This document shows, one piece after another, positions 25,480 to 37,500 of a stretch of DNA of 64,000 nt (within the stretch, counting starts at the first letter, position 1; each line of letters begins with the position of its first letter). The position numbers were made by a program, and so were the translations under genes. This DNA is from Guadua angustifolia (lineage: Eukaryota; Streptophyta; Magnoliopsida; Poales; Poaceae): positions 5,540,423 to 5,604,422 of the forward strand of contig CM070515.1 of the NCBI GenBank assembly GCA_036346375.1, written 5' to 3'. The notes under the pieces are model-generated. The model worked only from the letters and a program-made list of their open reading frames with translations, searched no databases and had not been told where the DNA came from.

Positions 25480-26712
25480 GGCTAGCACTACATCCCATGG
25501 TAGAGCGGTACTGCCGCTCGGTCAGTAGTACCAGCCCTAGGGCCGGCAATTATTTCACAGAAGTGGTGTATTTGAGGTGGTGCCCGGCCGGCACTATCGG
25601 CCCTAGAGGGGTGGTAAGCCGACCCCCTATAACAACGGCTAGTTTGACAGTGCATTTAAGGCCCTGTTTGGCAGAGGTCTAGATCCTAGCTCTACTTTAG
25701 ATTTGGAGCTTATAGGCTAAAATAAAGTGAATTAAGTCTATATTTTTAGTCTAAAATGTAAACAAGATGACCCAACTAAACACTCTTAATGTACTCACAG
25801 CTCCAGCTCCATAAATTTTTGGAGTTAGGAATACTCTACTCTACCAACTTCACTAATTTTGGTGGAGCTGGAGCTGTGCCAAACACCCTCTAATGCTACA
25901 GTTGACCGTTGAATCTAAGGCCGACAGTACCGGCCCCAGATGGGCGGTAATGCTAGACTCCCTGAATTTTTCAAGGGTTTGATAGCAACGGCTAGAAATA
26001 TTGTTGAGGGCTACAAATACACCTTCATATGCATTATAGAGGCTCTCTTGGATACTTATTGCATATTTTTTAGCTCTAGTTTGCTCCTTCACTACTCTAG
26101 TACATTCAATTCACATTTTGTGAGTAGTTGAGAGAAAATTCAAGTGTGGGCATTAAATTGAGATATTTAGACACTTGACACACCTCAAGTGAGCGTCAAA
26201 GTTTGTTGCTCTTGGAGGTTGCTGCCTTCTAGACGGTTTGGAGGTGAAGGAATCGGTGACTTTCTCAAAGGAATTTGTGAGAAAGCCCGGTTGATTGTGA
26301 AGACCGAAGTTCGCCTACTTGAAGTGGGGAAGAACTACCAAGTGATCGAGGGAGGCTCATGTGATTGGAACTGGCTTGAAGTTGATCAAGCTTCTTCAAC
26401 ATGGATTAAAGGAGACCGGCAAGTCTCCGACATCACAAGATAAATTTTGTGTCATTCTCACTTGTTGTTTGCATTCTTGATTTCATTTGTCCCATTTACA
26501 TTCCTAACAAGTTTAGAGTATTGATCTTGTGTTTAGGATTGCCTTCTTGTATAGCTTTAGTTGTTGGTGAACTTAGAGAAATATAGAGAATTTAGATTTC
26601 AATTGTGAAAATCATAATTCTTGCTTAGAATATTTGTTTATTGCAATTAGTCCCGAAGAAATTTGAAAACCTCCTATTCACCCCCTTCTAGTCGGTTATC
26701 CTTGATGCTACA
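25480..26712 (+). mobile_element. Copia-type solo LTR inside MULE-1
   Basis: Contains a promoter-like GGGCTACAAATACACC, a TCTTGGAGGTTGCTGCC block and a right end TAGTCGGTTATCCTTGATGCTACA. All three have counterparts in the LTR at 39306-40389 (GTTATAAATACTCCC, TCTTGGAGGTTGCCACC, TAGTCGGTTATCCTTAATTCTACA). A family C MITE is inserted at 25660-25890. Open frames such as 26189-26443 lie wholly inside the LTR and are not genes. The left edge is approximate. Confidence 0.65.
25660..25890. mobile_element. Tourist-like MITE, family C, copy 2
   Basis: 231 bp, starting GGCCCTGTTTGGCAGAG and ending CTGTGCCAAACACCCTC, flanked by TAA (25657-25659 and 25891-25893). It is nested inside the LTR. Confidence 0.85.
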
Positions 26713-27000
26713 TCGTCCACGAGAATAAGAGTGACAAAGAGCATTTTTATATGTTCGAGGGTTTGAGAGAACCACCCTATTCCTGTTGATGAACCAACAG
26801 GGGTTAGTCTCCGGAGAGCAGGACCCTGAGGGCTCGTCGGTTTTGCTTTCCTTTATGTTGCTCAAGAAAGCTCGTTATAAATAAGAGGGAGGTGGGGTAT
26901 TTATAGGCTTTTAGCCTGTACAAATGATTGAAATATCCCTCATTGAGACAACTAGCCTACAAATACAAACAAGGGGTAATATTGTCTTTTTTAGGAGTAG
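26713..27000 (-). mobile_element. LTR fragment abutting the solo LTR
   Basis: The stretch reading AAGAGGGAGGTGGGGTATTTATAGGC and GTACAAATGATTGAAATATCCC resembles the promoter and leader of a grass LTR in reverse orientation. It has no coding content. Confidence 0.35.
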
Positions 27001-27054
27001 TAGCAATTTTTTATTTGTATGACGTACAATAAGTAGCTTTTCAGGTATTCTTCA

Positions 27055-27480
27055 ACAGGAGACTAGTAATAATTGTGTACATATTTGTAGAGTAGTAATT
27101 TATTGGTAGATATGGGTAGGTTAAAAATAATTTTGTAGGTTCATTTAGATCATTATGATTTTCTGTAAACATTTGTCGATATTTAGATATATCGCGTAAT
27201 AATAATTGTGTAGTTATTTGTAGACACGTAACTAGTTGGTAGATATGAGTAGATTAAAAATATTGTTTTAGATACATGTAGATTATTAACACTTTTTGTA
27301 TGTATTTGTAGATATTTGGTACATCGAGTAGCAATAATTGTGTAGTTATTTGTATACCTGTAATTTGTTTGTAGATACGGATAGAGTAAAATTTTTTATA
27401 GGTATATTTAGATTATTTTATGTAAATATTTGCATATTGGTATTAATATGAGAACTAAGTTTAGACTAGTAATAACTCTG
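27055..27480. repeat. ~132-bp tandem repeat, three copies
   Basis: AATAATTGTGTA recurs at 27068, 27201 and 27333. Each copy continues with ATTTGTAGA.., TTGGTAGATA.GG/AGTAG, AAAATA.T.TTT, TTAGATTATTA and TATTTGTAGATATTTG. AT-rich and non-coding. Confidence 0.75.
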
Positions 27481-27762
27481 TTGGTACATGTAGGTTAGTA
27501 ATATTAGTGTAGACATTACTATTTTTGCATTTGTAGTGCTGCGATCGCAAATTAGGTTCGCTCTGACATGTTAGGAACAATTTGTAAAACGTTGCCGGAT
27601 AGTTTGAAGTGGAGAGATAAAATTTACGGACATTTTAAGCTATTGTGTATTGAATTGTAAAACAACTATGTGTAGATTAATTTTTTTTGTAGGTATGTTT
27701 AGACCGTTAAGACATGTAACAAATGTATGTAATAACAATCATGTAACAAATGTATCGCAGGT

Positions 27763-28415
27763 ATGGATGACCAAGACCATTTCAAAATATGCTATAGAGA
27801 AGGGGTTCCACACATAGGGGTCCAAGGGGTGGAACTCGATCATTTTTCAAGTATGATAGGAAGTTTGTCGCGCGGAGGGGAGCGTCCTTAGGGCACTGTT
27901 AGGAGATGATTGTACAACATATTCTCATTGAACCCTGATCTAAGTGATCTAAAATTGTACGGTGTCGGATGTCGATCACGGGAATACATGCACTAGGAGT
28001 TACTGGAATTGAAAGGGTTGAAGTCATAGAGCTCTTATGTAAGAGTGGCTAAAGAGAGAAGATGGCCTCTAGTTTTGTTGGCACAAGCATTTTAGATAGT
28101 TGCTTCCTGCCATACAATGATAGAGGAGGCCATGGATGCTGCTGCGGAAGAAGTTAGGGGAGCCCAACTGCAGTCATACATCCTTATCGAGACAAGACGT
28201 GGGTGAGTGGGAGGACACAATGCAAGTGAAGAAATTTGTGTTTGAACCAATTCACTTTCAATGCTTGCAATCTGTAGCTTCAGCCTTTTGGAACTCAATC
28301 GAGGTCTGTAAATTTTGCATGATTACGCTTAAGACCTCGTTGGACAGCACCAGGTCATGGCAAGCGCATGGTGTTTCATACAAGTACAGTTTCTACCTGC
28401 TTGGAGAGGGTTGAA
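27763..28415 (+). pseudogene. Possible MULE transposase N-terminal fragment
   Basis: From the ATG at 27763 the frame reads MDDQDHFKICYREGVPHIGV and later DLSDLKLYGVGCRSREYMH, then is cut by stops. This layout resembles the N-terminal domain of MURA-type transposases, but no catalytic block follows before the right terminal repeat. The later frame 28136-28414 has no recognised domain. Function is inferred mainly from position within the MULE. Confidence 0.3.
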
Positions 28416-28809
28416 AGAGCTTCTGTCAGGATAACAAGCTTGAGTAAGGTGATATGTGCACCTTCCACATCGTCGAAACTACCATGTGGCATATCGTTAT
28501 CAAGCATATATAGCTAAGCTACAGCAAGGTAGATTATCAGTTCTAGTTCTGTTGCTATTTCAAGTGACGGCAGAGTTCTATCGCCATTTCAATTAGCGAC
28601 AGGAAGCTATCGCCATTTCAATTGGCGCCGGAACTCTGTCACTAATCAAGCTGGCGACCAAGATCTTACACGGAGTCCACATTATTAAATCATCATTTTG
28701 AATGGCTATAGAACTCTGTCGCTATTCTGAATAGCGACAGTAGTCTACTTCTATTTTTTCGGCTTATTATTTTTATATTTTTTATTTTTTTGTGTATTAT
28801 TAAAAAAGG

Positions 28810-29170
28810 TAAAAAAAAAGGTTACCACCTCAGCCACAGTCCGGTATTTTTTCGTAACCGGCTGTAAAATACTTAGTTTTTGAATTCTTGGTAACTAGTA
28901 TACTAGTTCCTGATAATCACTACTAACCACGGTGTATCCACGTCAACTTGTGGAGTACGTATAACAAATGCATTTCAGATGCGCCAATCTAACAACTAGC
29001 AGAAGTGCTAAACGCACAGCACGAAATTGAACCTGTCAGTAACTGTAGCTGCCCAGCTTACGTAGCATCCGGTTTTCGCTACGATGCTAATCAATTTCCA
29101 ATTTTTTTAGAGGATCAGATAGATTGCCCCGCACAATTTTGCAGCATAGCACAGAGTCACAGACGACTAA
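28810..29170. other. Intergenic, degenerate repeat
   Basis: Holds the ACCGG-rich repeat noted left of MULE-1. No gene is seen. Confidence 0.3.
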
Positions 29171-29300
29171 TCTCTTTTTTTTTTTGGAAAAAGGGCAAGA
29201 ACTCTACAAATATATTAAAAAAGAGAAGAATAGTTACAAGTCCAGCCGAAGCTAGAAGGAACCGGAAAAGGCCTATGGACAGGTTCAATTTTGACCAAAA
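29171..29300 (-). mobile_element. LINE 3' end fragment
   Basis: T-tract followed by GGAAAAAGGGCAAGA, then ACAAATATATTAAAAAAGAG. This parallels the 3' end of the LINE at 60822 (T-tract, CGAAAGAGCAGCAAGAG, CTAAATATATTAAGAAGGG). It looks like a 5'-truncated LINE insertion on the minus strand. Confidence 0.5.
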
Positions 29301-29619
29301 GTAGTAGATCTTACCTTGAGCGTGTTTTATGGTTTAGATATTTTTCTTATTTTTTAAGTTAGAATATGTTTGGATTACGTCCAGTGATACCGATCAATTG
29401 TGATTAGAATCTATCATAGGGAGGACCGGTGACTCAGCATATCACAACAACCGCGAACAAACCTAAAGCTAGATAAATTCTTCATCGTAGTGCAACCAGG
29501 TGGAGAACTGAGCGGTATGTACATAAGGTGAGCGCACCAATGGCCCGCGTTCAAGTGCTAGTGCACGTCCTCAATTTCCATTCCGACTAATACCTCGGAT
29601 AAAAATAAAATAAAAACGG

Positions 29620-29850
29620 ATACATACTTGTACATGTTTGCTGAAACAGTATGTTTCTACGCTCCGAAAGCCCTGAGACCTCTAAAAAATATAGCAGATA
29701 AATATGCATACGTGTTGGTTGAAACAGTGTGTTTCCACGCTCCGAAAGCCCTAAGACCTCTAAAAAATACAGCGGATACATACGCGTGCACATTTACTGA
29801 AACAGTGTTACGCGCTTTAAAAGTTCTAAGTCCTCTGTGTAACGGACGGA
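29620..29850. repeat. 78-bp minisatellite, about three copies
   Basis: TGAAACAGT recurs at exactly 29642, 29720 and 29798. Units share CGCTCCGAAAGCCCT.AGACC and TAAAAAATA.AGC. Because 78 is divisible by three, the array stays open on both strands, which explains the repetitive open frames there; there is no other sign of coding. Confidence 0.85.
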
Positions 29851-29884
29851 CACATATGTAAAGTGTTATGTGCCCTCTTGTAAC

Positions 29885-30165
29885 CTTAAAAAAAGGGAGA
29901 TACTAGCGCTCGGATGTCCGATTACTATTCATCGCATCGGACGCCTTTTGCAACATTTTTTTTCTACGTGTGCAACGTTTTTTCCTACGCGTGCAATATT
30001 TTGTTTGAACGCTTGCAACATCCGTTTACTGTAGCGAATTTCACTGTTTGTCAAAGAAAAATATTGCACGCGTTGACGAAAAATGTTGCACGCGTATGAA
30101 AAAAATGTTGCAATATATCTGAAAATTTCGAACGTCCGGTCACAAGTTATTAGATTAAAAAAACC
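29885..30165. mobile_element. MITE-like palindromic element with GCAAC/GTTGC words
   Basis: The left half has TTTTGCAACA, GTGTGCAACG and CGCGTGCAAT; the right half has the inverse words ATTGCACGCG, TGTTGCACGCG and TGTTGCAAT. The edges CGGATGTCCG and CGTCCGG are only roughly inverted. No clear target duplication. Confidence 0.45.
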
Positions 30166-30169
30166 CACT

Positions 30170-30666
30170 CAGTCCACATTCCCTTCTGACAAATAAACAT
30201 TCTCTGTTGCTGATTTTAGCTTTCTTGTCACCTTTTCCTTCTTTTGAACAGTAGAGAGAGAGGGAGAGGGAGCAAAAGTGAGAGAGACAGCGAGTAAGCC
30301 ATTTTAGCTTTCTTGTTTTGACTGCTCTGTCATGTTTGTTTTTCTGGCCCGCGCGCCCCGAGACCAATCTCGTTCTTTAGGGGACCAAGCAAAAGCATCA
30401 TCCCTCCTCTCTCCAGATTCTCTCTCTGAAAACCGCAATCACCAACTAGACCACCTTTGATCCACGCCTTTACCTTTCTTTGCCCCCTCTTTGCCCTTTA
30501 TTCCCTGCCCAGTTGATACTGCTTTACATTGCTCCAACCTCCCTCACTTAGTTAGGCTGATCAGACTCCACTCACACACGGCATTACACCACCATCGCAC
30601 CTACAGCACAGCCGTCCGTGGAGGTGGCAGCAGCGCCAAGAACACGTAGCTAGCAGTAGCAGAGCC
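30170..30666 (+). promoter_or_regulatory. Upstream region and probable 5' UTR of the kinase gene
   Basis: Includes a GA-repeat (about 30254-30285) and pyrimidine-rich CTCTCTCC stretches typical of plant leaders. No TATA box stands out, so no start site is claimed. Confidence 0.35.
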
Positions 30667-31800
30667 ATGAAAGAGCTGTCGTACGAGGAGATCGAGGCGG
30701 CGACGGGTGGCTTCGCGGTCAAGAACCTCGTCGGGAAGGGCAGCCACGGCAGCGTGTACAGGGCCAGGCTCAGGGGCAGGAGAATCGACGTCGCCGTCAA
30801 GAGGGCGTCGCACCCGCAGGGGGAGGCCAAGCTCGCCAACGAGATCGCCGTGCTCTCGACCGCACGCTTCCCTGGCGTCGTCAACCTCGTCGGCGTGGCT
30901 GCGCCGTCGCCGGCCGGGCCGACGGTGGCGCCGCTGCTCGTCATGGAGTACATGCCCAACGGCTCGCTGCACGACCTGCTGCACCGGTCCCCGAGGCCGC
31001 CGCCGTGGCCGCGCCGCGTGGAGATCGCGCTCGACGTGGCGCTCGCCCTGCGCGCGTTGCACGGCGCCGAGCCCCGCGTCATACACCGGGACGTCAAGTC
31101 GGCCAACATCCTGCTGGGGCGCGACGGCCGCGCCCGCCTCGCCGACTTCAGCCTCGCGGTCAGAGTCGCCGACGGGGCAGGCGCGCTCGCTCCCGACGAC
31201 GTTGCAGCTGGGCCGGCGCCAGCGCCGGCGGGCACGATCGGGTACCTGGACCCGTGCTACACGGAGCCGGGCCGCCTCGGCCCGGAGAGCGACGTGTTCA
31301 GCTTCGGCGTCGTTCTCCTGGAGCTCGTCAGCGGGCGCAAGGTGATGGACGTGAACGCCTCCCCGTCCTCCATCGTCGCCTGGGCGGTGCCGCTGATCGG
31401 CGCCGGCCTGGCGCGCGAGGTGTTCGACGGGAGGGTGGCCGCCCCGCCCCGCGCCGAGGCACAGAGCGCGGTCGCCCGCGTCCTCGCCCTGGCCGCGCGG
31501 TGCGTGTCGGAGAGCGTGGAGCGGCGTCCGGCGATGGCCGAGGTGGTGTCCGAGCTGCACGGCGCCCTCGAGAGCGCCGGTTGGTGGTGGGGCTCCTACA
31601 CCTCTAGGGTGGTCAAGAGGATGTACCGGCGCGTCGTGTCGTGGGGCGTGCACCTGCACGTGAAGAGGAGGGTGAGGACGAGCAAGATCGAGTGCACCGA
31701 GCACTCCGGCTCGGAGGGGAGCGGCGGTGCTCCCGACCGCGTGGATTCGTCGTGTCCTCTACCACTGCGTTCGAACAGCATGAGCAGCGTATTCAGATAA
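30667..31800 (+). CDS. Receptor-like cytoplasmic serine/threonine kinase (RLK/Pelle type)
   Basis: Intronless ORF of 377 aa with no signal peptide or membrane segment, so a cytoplasmic kinase. The kinase fold spans about residues 14-305: glycine loop GKGSHGSVYRA (23-33), ATP-binding lysine in VAVK (Lys45), helix-C glutamate in ANEI (Glu59), catalytic HRDVKSANIL (His140-Leu149), GTIGYLDPCYTEP activation/P+1 segment (189-201) and SDVFSFGVVLLEL. Its shape resembles plant proteins annotated as serine/threonine-protein kinase-like (At3g51990/At1g28390 type). The metal-binding DFG is DFS (Asp160-Phe161-Ser162): the aspartate is kept, the glycine is not, so activity may be altered but is not excluded. 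The C-terminal tail (about 310-377) is basic then Ser-rich, with no known domain. The coding region is strongly GC-rich at third positions. The substrate is not deducible. The ATG is the first in frame and precedes a plausible FSYEEIEAAT-type start of the kinase core. Confidence 0.92.
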   Translation: MKELSYEEIEAATGGFAVKNLVGKGSHGSVYRARLRGRRIDVAVKRASHPQGEAKLANEIAVLSTARFPGVVNLVGVAAPSPAGPTVAPLLVMEYMPNGSLHDLLHRSPRPPPWPRRVEIALDVALALRALHGAEPRVIHRDVKSANILLGRDGRARLADFSLAVRVADGAGALAPDDVAAGPAPAPAGTIGYLDPCYTEPGRLGPESDVFSFGVVLLELVSGRKVMDVNASPSSIVAWAVPLIGAGLAREVFDGRVAAPPRAEAQSAVARVLALAARCVSESVERRPAMAEVVSELHGALESAGWWWGSYTSRVVKRMYRRVVSWGVHLHVKRRVRTSKIECTEHSGSEGSGGAPDRVDSSCPLPLRSNSMSSVFR

Positions 31801-33212
31801 CCTAACCGGTCAAAAATCAAGCATGGTAAAAGCCACTCCATCTTCTCGGAAATTGCGATCATCTTAGTTACCATTTTGTATCGGTGACGAGGCATTGATA
31901 TAGTGTTTACGCATCTACCGGATATATATATATATATATCATAAATGCATGAATCATAATAAAATCCAATGGTTTACAATTTGGTTGATTCTTGGTAAGA
32001 AAACACCCGGATGATATTTATCAAAACCCTTGGATATATAGCATTCTCCTAATGATGATAAAAAATCTCATCCGAGAAAATGCCTGGGATTTCTGTATAT
32101 ATCGTTGGTCCGATCTGAACCGTTCAAAGTGTTGTTCCTTCGAAAGATGTACGGACGACCGGGGCTCGCTAATGATAATCAGCTGTTGCCACATAGTAGT
32201 ACTGTTACTGTCGGAGAAGTAATTAGATTAATATATGACTGTTTATTGTTGGGTCACATATCTTCTTGCTCGTGCAATATACGTCGCTGTCGAGAGAGAT
32301 AGGGTGTGCGCAAGGAGAAATAGCTCATGTTTGAATTTTTGGGCCTCTTGATTTTGACTACAACTCATGATGATCCATTTCGTTATCTTTGCACGTAAGT
32401 CTGAAGTATTATATCCTAACAAACACTATAACAAAGTAGGAGTATAATATAGATACGATATCTAGTATGTCAACAAGGGCAGGTTAGTAGGAGACTAGGA
32501 GTAGATAAGAAGCTGAGAAATTGGGCACGGGCCGAGAAATTACATCTACAGATCAAAAAGGCACGGGCACCTTATGTAAACGTAGATTTTGGTCGTTCAG
32601 GTTAACATGGGGAGACACATAAACAATAACCAAACACATTCTTCCCATTCTGCCCCAAACAAAGAGAGGGATAACCAAATGTAATTTCCACAAGAATTCA
32701 GTTAACATAGGCTGCCCCACAAAGAGAGGGATATGTGTATATTTATACACACACAGAGAGAGAGGGAGGGCTGGCATGAGACTAGGGTTGAGCAGTAGTA
32801 GGTAGATTCTTGCTTTGGCCATGAGATTGCCATTATTTGCTGGAACTGCACAGCACGACGCACGGTGCATGCATGCACTGTGTAAAAGCTGCAGGTTGTA
32901 GTTCTTGATCTGATCTAGTAGCAAAGAGAACGCGAAAACAGAAGATGATGTCTCTGAAGTTAATCTAGTCTGATGCACTGGCGACCCATAAAAGTTAGCT
33001 CATTATGTAATCCTACTGGGTATCTACTTTTGTTAAGATGCTTTAACTCTCTCTTGTTCCTTTTTTTTCTACCGAGGGAGGAGACTCCTCTCCGGTCTGA
33101 AAGGTTCTGCTCCCTCCATCGAAAGTATTTTGATTACTCACTAATGCAGTGAAATTGAGAAAATAGGAATGACACTGAAGAGCGATGCTTGTTTTCTGTG
33201 CGCAGCTGAACA
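31801..33212. other. Intergenic region after the kinase
   Basis: Includes a (TA)n tract at about 31921-31939 and an AC/AG-rich tract near 32750-32768. The minus-strand frame 32553-32978 has no recognised domain and I do not call it a gene. Confidence 0.35.
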
Positions 33213-33480
33213 AATGCTTAGGGCAATCCCAATGGGATGACTAGGATAATTTCCATAGCATTAATTAGGTTGCCATGTAAGCAAAATGGTGATGTGGAGC
33301 TAGAGTTAATGATGAAAGAGAAGGAAACCATTTCTCATACAGGAAACCATTTCTACACAAGTACCAAGAAAGGGAAAATGGGGATTGGGTGAGAAAATAA
33401 GAGAAAAGAGGAGATTGGATAAGAGTTTATTTTGAAGAAACTATCCATTAGGAGCATAGTTTCTACATGTAGTATCTAGA
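33213..33480. mobile_element. Possible MITE with GGGCAATCCCAATGGG left end
   Basis: The left end matches a terminal word common in grass MITEs, and the body repeats AAACCATTTCT and GAGA-rich words. The right end (TCCATTAGGAGCATAGTTTC) is not a clear inverse, so the call is tentative. Confidence 0.3.
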
Positions 33481-34542
33481 TGACATGGAAGAGAAACTAG
33501 ATTTTTTCAGAGGAAAATCAAGAGAAAGTAAAACAGACAAAACTGGAAGATATAAGTCAACTATTGCAGAAGTCGTGAATAAAATGCTATGAAGTGCTGA
33601 ATGAAAAATCGCATTGTTTCTTTCTTCGTTTCTTTTAACTTTCGGCACGCGGGATGAGACGCCTTTCCGTGAAGTTATGCCTTATCTAGTTTGAACAATC
33701 AAGCCCTTATTTCTTTGATTTTGTTGGAAAAAAACAATTGGCTGAGAACTGCACAGAAGATTCAGAAGACAGGAGCTCCATTTGACGGATTCCTCGTTGA
33801 ATAATGCATTTTTTTAGAATTTTCCTCTTTTCAACGAAGAAAATTCTGCAATTGTCGTTTTCCAGCGTCTGTTCTCAGAAAACAAGGCAGCCAATGTCGT
33901 TTTCTTGCATTGCCTTCCCTTTCCCAATTTAATACAGATGACAGATTTTTTAAATTTCGAAAGGGACAGAAGAACTCTACTAAATTGATGACGTAAAATA
34001 TAAATTGCACAGGTCGACCTTTCCGAAACAGAAAAGCAAGAAGGGGAAAAAAAAAAGCAAAGGATGAAAGGCAAAATTGCACTTTCGATCTACAGTACAA
34101 TCATGAGATCTGCAGTCAACTTTTTAAAGGAAAGCAGAAAACAATAAATATTCTTTCTCTTAAAAAAAATATGACTAAAATCTGAAGACCTACAGCGTCT
34201 AGATAATTGGTGCGAAATCATTCAGTAATACTATACTCCAAGAAGTTAATAGCACAGACAAAATTCAGATATTGCTGCATCTGCACCCGCATACCAAGTT
34301 GGCATGTACTGCAACAAATTCATCGTCTCGATTTGGAAGGGAAAAGCATCATTGTACCAAGATAACACAAATGTAATACAACTGCAAACAAATCCAAACG
34401 AAATTATCAACATCCCTGAGAATAAAAAAACAACAACAAATATGTTCATTCACGGACAGAATACGGAATAACCAAATGCTGTCAGTTTTCGAAGCTACAC
34501 TAGTTACTACCATCAGGAGAGAACTAGCTTCACAATGGCATC
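33481..34542. other. Intergenic and calmodulin 3' UTR
   Basis: No independent gene. The several hundred bases next to 34543 should hold the calmodulin 3' UTR (minus strand). The minus-strand frames at 33814-34100 are AT-rich and without domains. Confidence 0.4.
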
Positions 34543-37500
34543 TCACTTGGCCATCATCACCTTCACAAACTCTTCATAATTGATCTGGCCATCACCATCC
34601 ACGTCGGCTTCACGGATCATCTCATCCACCTCCTCGTCTGTCAGCTTCTCACCAAGGTTGGTCATGACATGGCGGAGTTCAGCCGCGGAGATGAAGCCAT
34701 TCTGGTCCTTATCAAACACACGGAAAGCCTCCTTAAGCTCCTCCTCAGAATCAGTGTCCTTCATCTTACGTGCCATCAGGTTGAGGAACTCAGGAAAGTC
34801 GATTGTTCCATTGCCATCAGCATCCACCTCATTGATCATATCCTGAAGCTCAGCCTCAGTGGGGTTCTGCCCCAACGAACGCATCACAGTTCCAAGTTCC
34901 TTGGTGGTGATGCAGCCTGTTCCAGGAGGCAAACATTACTTAGTGCAATTACTTATATAGCTCGCAAAAATGATCAGGAAAAAAATCTGAAGTAAATAAA
35001 GAGTTTAAACCATTTCCTATTAGGGAATTTCAAATAATGATAGAGTATTTTAATAGCAAAAGAGATTAATGCAATCCCTCAAAAGTTCCATTTCAGAATC
35101 CAGGATGTTTGTATTAAAATTAACAGCTATTTCCAAAAAGACTCATCTTGAAGGTGATGTTTTATCAGTATCACATAACATATAGAGAATTACCAAATCT
35201 AGAACTATCGACAGGTAAATAGCAATTCTTGTCATGCAGTTATTTTGTGGGCCAAACTCAAAACAGAAATATACCACCAGACTAGTGGTGCTATGGGATA
35301 TAATTGTATGCATACATAACTACATACTACATTGTCATAGTCTTTCTTAAGCTGGTATTTTCCATTGAAGCGCACAGAACTACAGAAGTAAAAAGGTATT
35401 GAACATTTTCCACAATTAAGCAGTAAGATGACACATGCCAAAACAAACTCCAGTGAAATCATCATGCTGTCTGACAGAAGTTCTGTAACACCATCAGAGG
35501 AAACCCAGGCCAAGGCCCAGATAGAAAGGAAACTTTAAACATTTGCTGGGAAAAATCAAATCTAGTAAACCTTTACTAGCTGAGTTAGTGAGTCCAACAG
35601 GAAACAAACAAACACGAAAAAAGAGAACGGAAATGCTGAAGTCCATGCTGAGATGACAAGAAAGCAATTGCACACATCAGTTTCCTCCAGAACTTTCATA
35701 AAAGAAAATAATAATTCAATCAGCTCCAGCTCTGCACAGTAGTTCTGGCATTTCATGGGTGGCGCTCTTGCAATTGCCTACAGCATGGGAATCTACCAAC
35801 TTCTTGGGTTTTCAATGAAAGTAAAATCATATACCTTTATTTAATATTTGGAAATCAGCTTCAATTATGCTTATGAAAAAAGGAAGTAATGTTTGGGTTC
35901 ATCACACCCATTCTTACATTGTCCCTTTCTTTATCTGGATGCATGAATCATTCAAGGGAAGAGAACAAACCCAAATACAATCTCAAACTGGGATTAGCTT
36001 TTAGTGGACAACGATGAAATTTCTAAGAATGAGAACATTCACCTAAGGCTTAACTATTTGAGCTACAATTTGCTGAAAATAGTATGAGGTAAACATGCCA
36101 TCAATTTGATCAGTACCAGCATCAGAAGAGGGGAGTAAAGACATGAACTCTATTATGATCAAAACATATTATAGCTTGTACGTACTTCTCAAAACCAATG
36201 CCACAGTATCAAAATTGGAAACATATTTGAGAACCCACAACATGATTTAACATAGATCTCGGTTTCATCATATAATGGAAATAAGTATGGAAGGTAGGAA
36301 GGGAAACGTCATGCTTTCAATATCATTAGTGAGTTTACACAAACAAAACATAGTGGAGATTTCACACATTCTTAGTTATGCAATAAAAGTTGCAGCGAAT
36401 GTTTAACTATTCTTACTTCTCTCATTAGAAAGAGCATGATGTGCTAAAACAAGTTAATCAATGTCTGCAGTATGAAGAAGAATCATACTGTTTAATACAC
36501 ATTTACAGCAACAGGGATACCATTTGGAACGACTTTTGCAACTAAACACTATGCTAACAGATGCCGCACCAAGCAATAACATTACAAAAAAAGAAACTAA
36601 ACAGACCAGGGTCTATGGTTGTTGTGTAGAGGGTTCACAACAATGGGGGGATGTTGGCAGTTGGCACACTGAAACCCAAAACCAGGGTAGGCAATACTGT
36701 TAGGAACTAGCTGGTTCCCCACCAGGAGCCAGATTTCCCAAAAACTGGAGGTACCGTAGCAACCTGGTAAGTCTTTCACTGCTATTTAACTGTATATAGG
36801 TTTTAATCTTAATTCTTAAGTATTAAACAGGGCTGAAGAAACTCGAATTGAGGTAAACATGGAGGAAAAATAGAAAATAAAGCCAACCGGAAAGCCACGA
36901 AACATGCCAGACCCCTCCAGTTCTTAGTTACCAGACTGGGGTCTGGCATTGTCCAAAATGACAAAAATGTTAACACTGAACTAAACTTAATTCCCTTTAG
37001 AGCCTGTCGCACAATGAAATCTATCAGTCCTAACTCGTACCAAATGCCAACAAGCATATTCAGCAAGCTAGTGATACCAATAATGTGATGCATTTCCTAA
37101 AAAAAATGTTATATGCATTTGGTTCTAAAAAAAACAGTTCCTTGTGGATCTCAGCTAGGAAACTTTTTTCACAACTCTAAATGCATCTTGATTATGTTTC
37201 CATGGAAGAGAAATATAAAAAATAGGTAAAATCAGTATGAAGTTGTGAACTGTCCTTAAACCAGTAGGGTGTTCGCTCTAGTTTGTATGGTTTCAACATT
37301 TGGAGGGGAAATCTAATAACATGAAGTAAGCAACGAATCCTAGGCTAATTTTTTTCCCAGCTGTAAGCTGCAGCCTTTGCTGCAATTATAGTGCTTACTG
37401 CTCACGTGATGGTCCCCTCAGGCCTCAACAGCTCCACTTATTATTCATAAGCAATAGACAATAAGATCGATAACTATTACACCCATCGCTTGAACTCTTC

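Larger units (their letters stand above)
24198..28809. mobile_element. Mutator-like element (MULE-1), ~4.6 kb, internally rearranged
   Basis: Left terminus CCAAATTTTATAAATAACACACG...AATAATAAGC is matched, inverted, by AAAAATAATAAGCCG at the right end. Inside both ends are modules of the form GTCGCCAATTGGAAAGGTGAC / TCGCCATTTCAATTGGCG. The interior holds a purine-rich tract (24560-24670), two Tourist MITEs, a copia-type LTR, an LTR fragment, a 132-bp tandem repeat and a small putative transposase remnant. The flanks are A-rich, so the expected 9-bp duplication cannot be read with confidence. Confidence 0.65.

Noticed and set aside
26189..26443. 84-codon plus-strand frame
   Set aside because: Lies wholly inside the copia-type LTR, whose counterpart at 39306-40389 does not keep the frame.
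30601..31704. 367-codon minus-strand frame opposite the kinase
   Set aside because: Antisense shadow of a GC-rich coding exon; the plus strand has a complete kinase fold.
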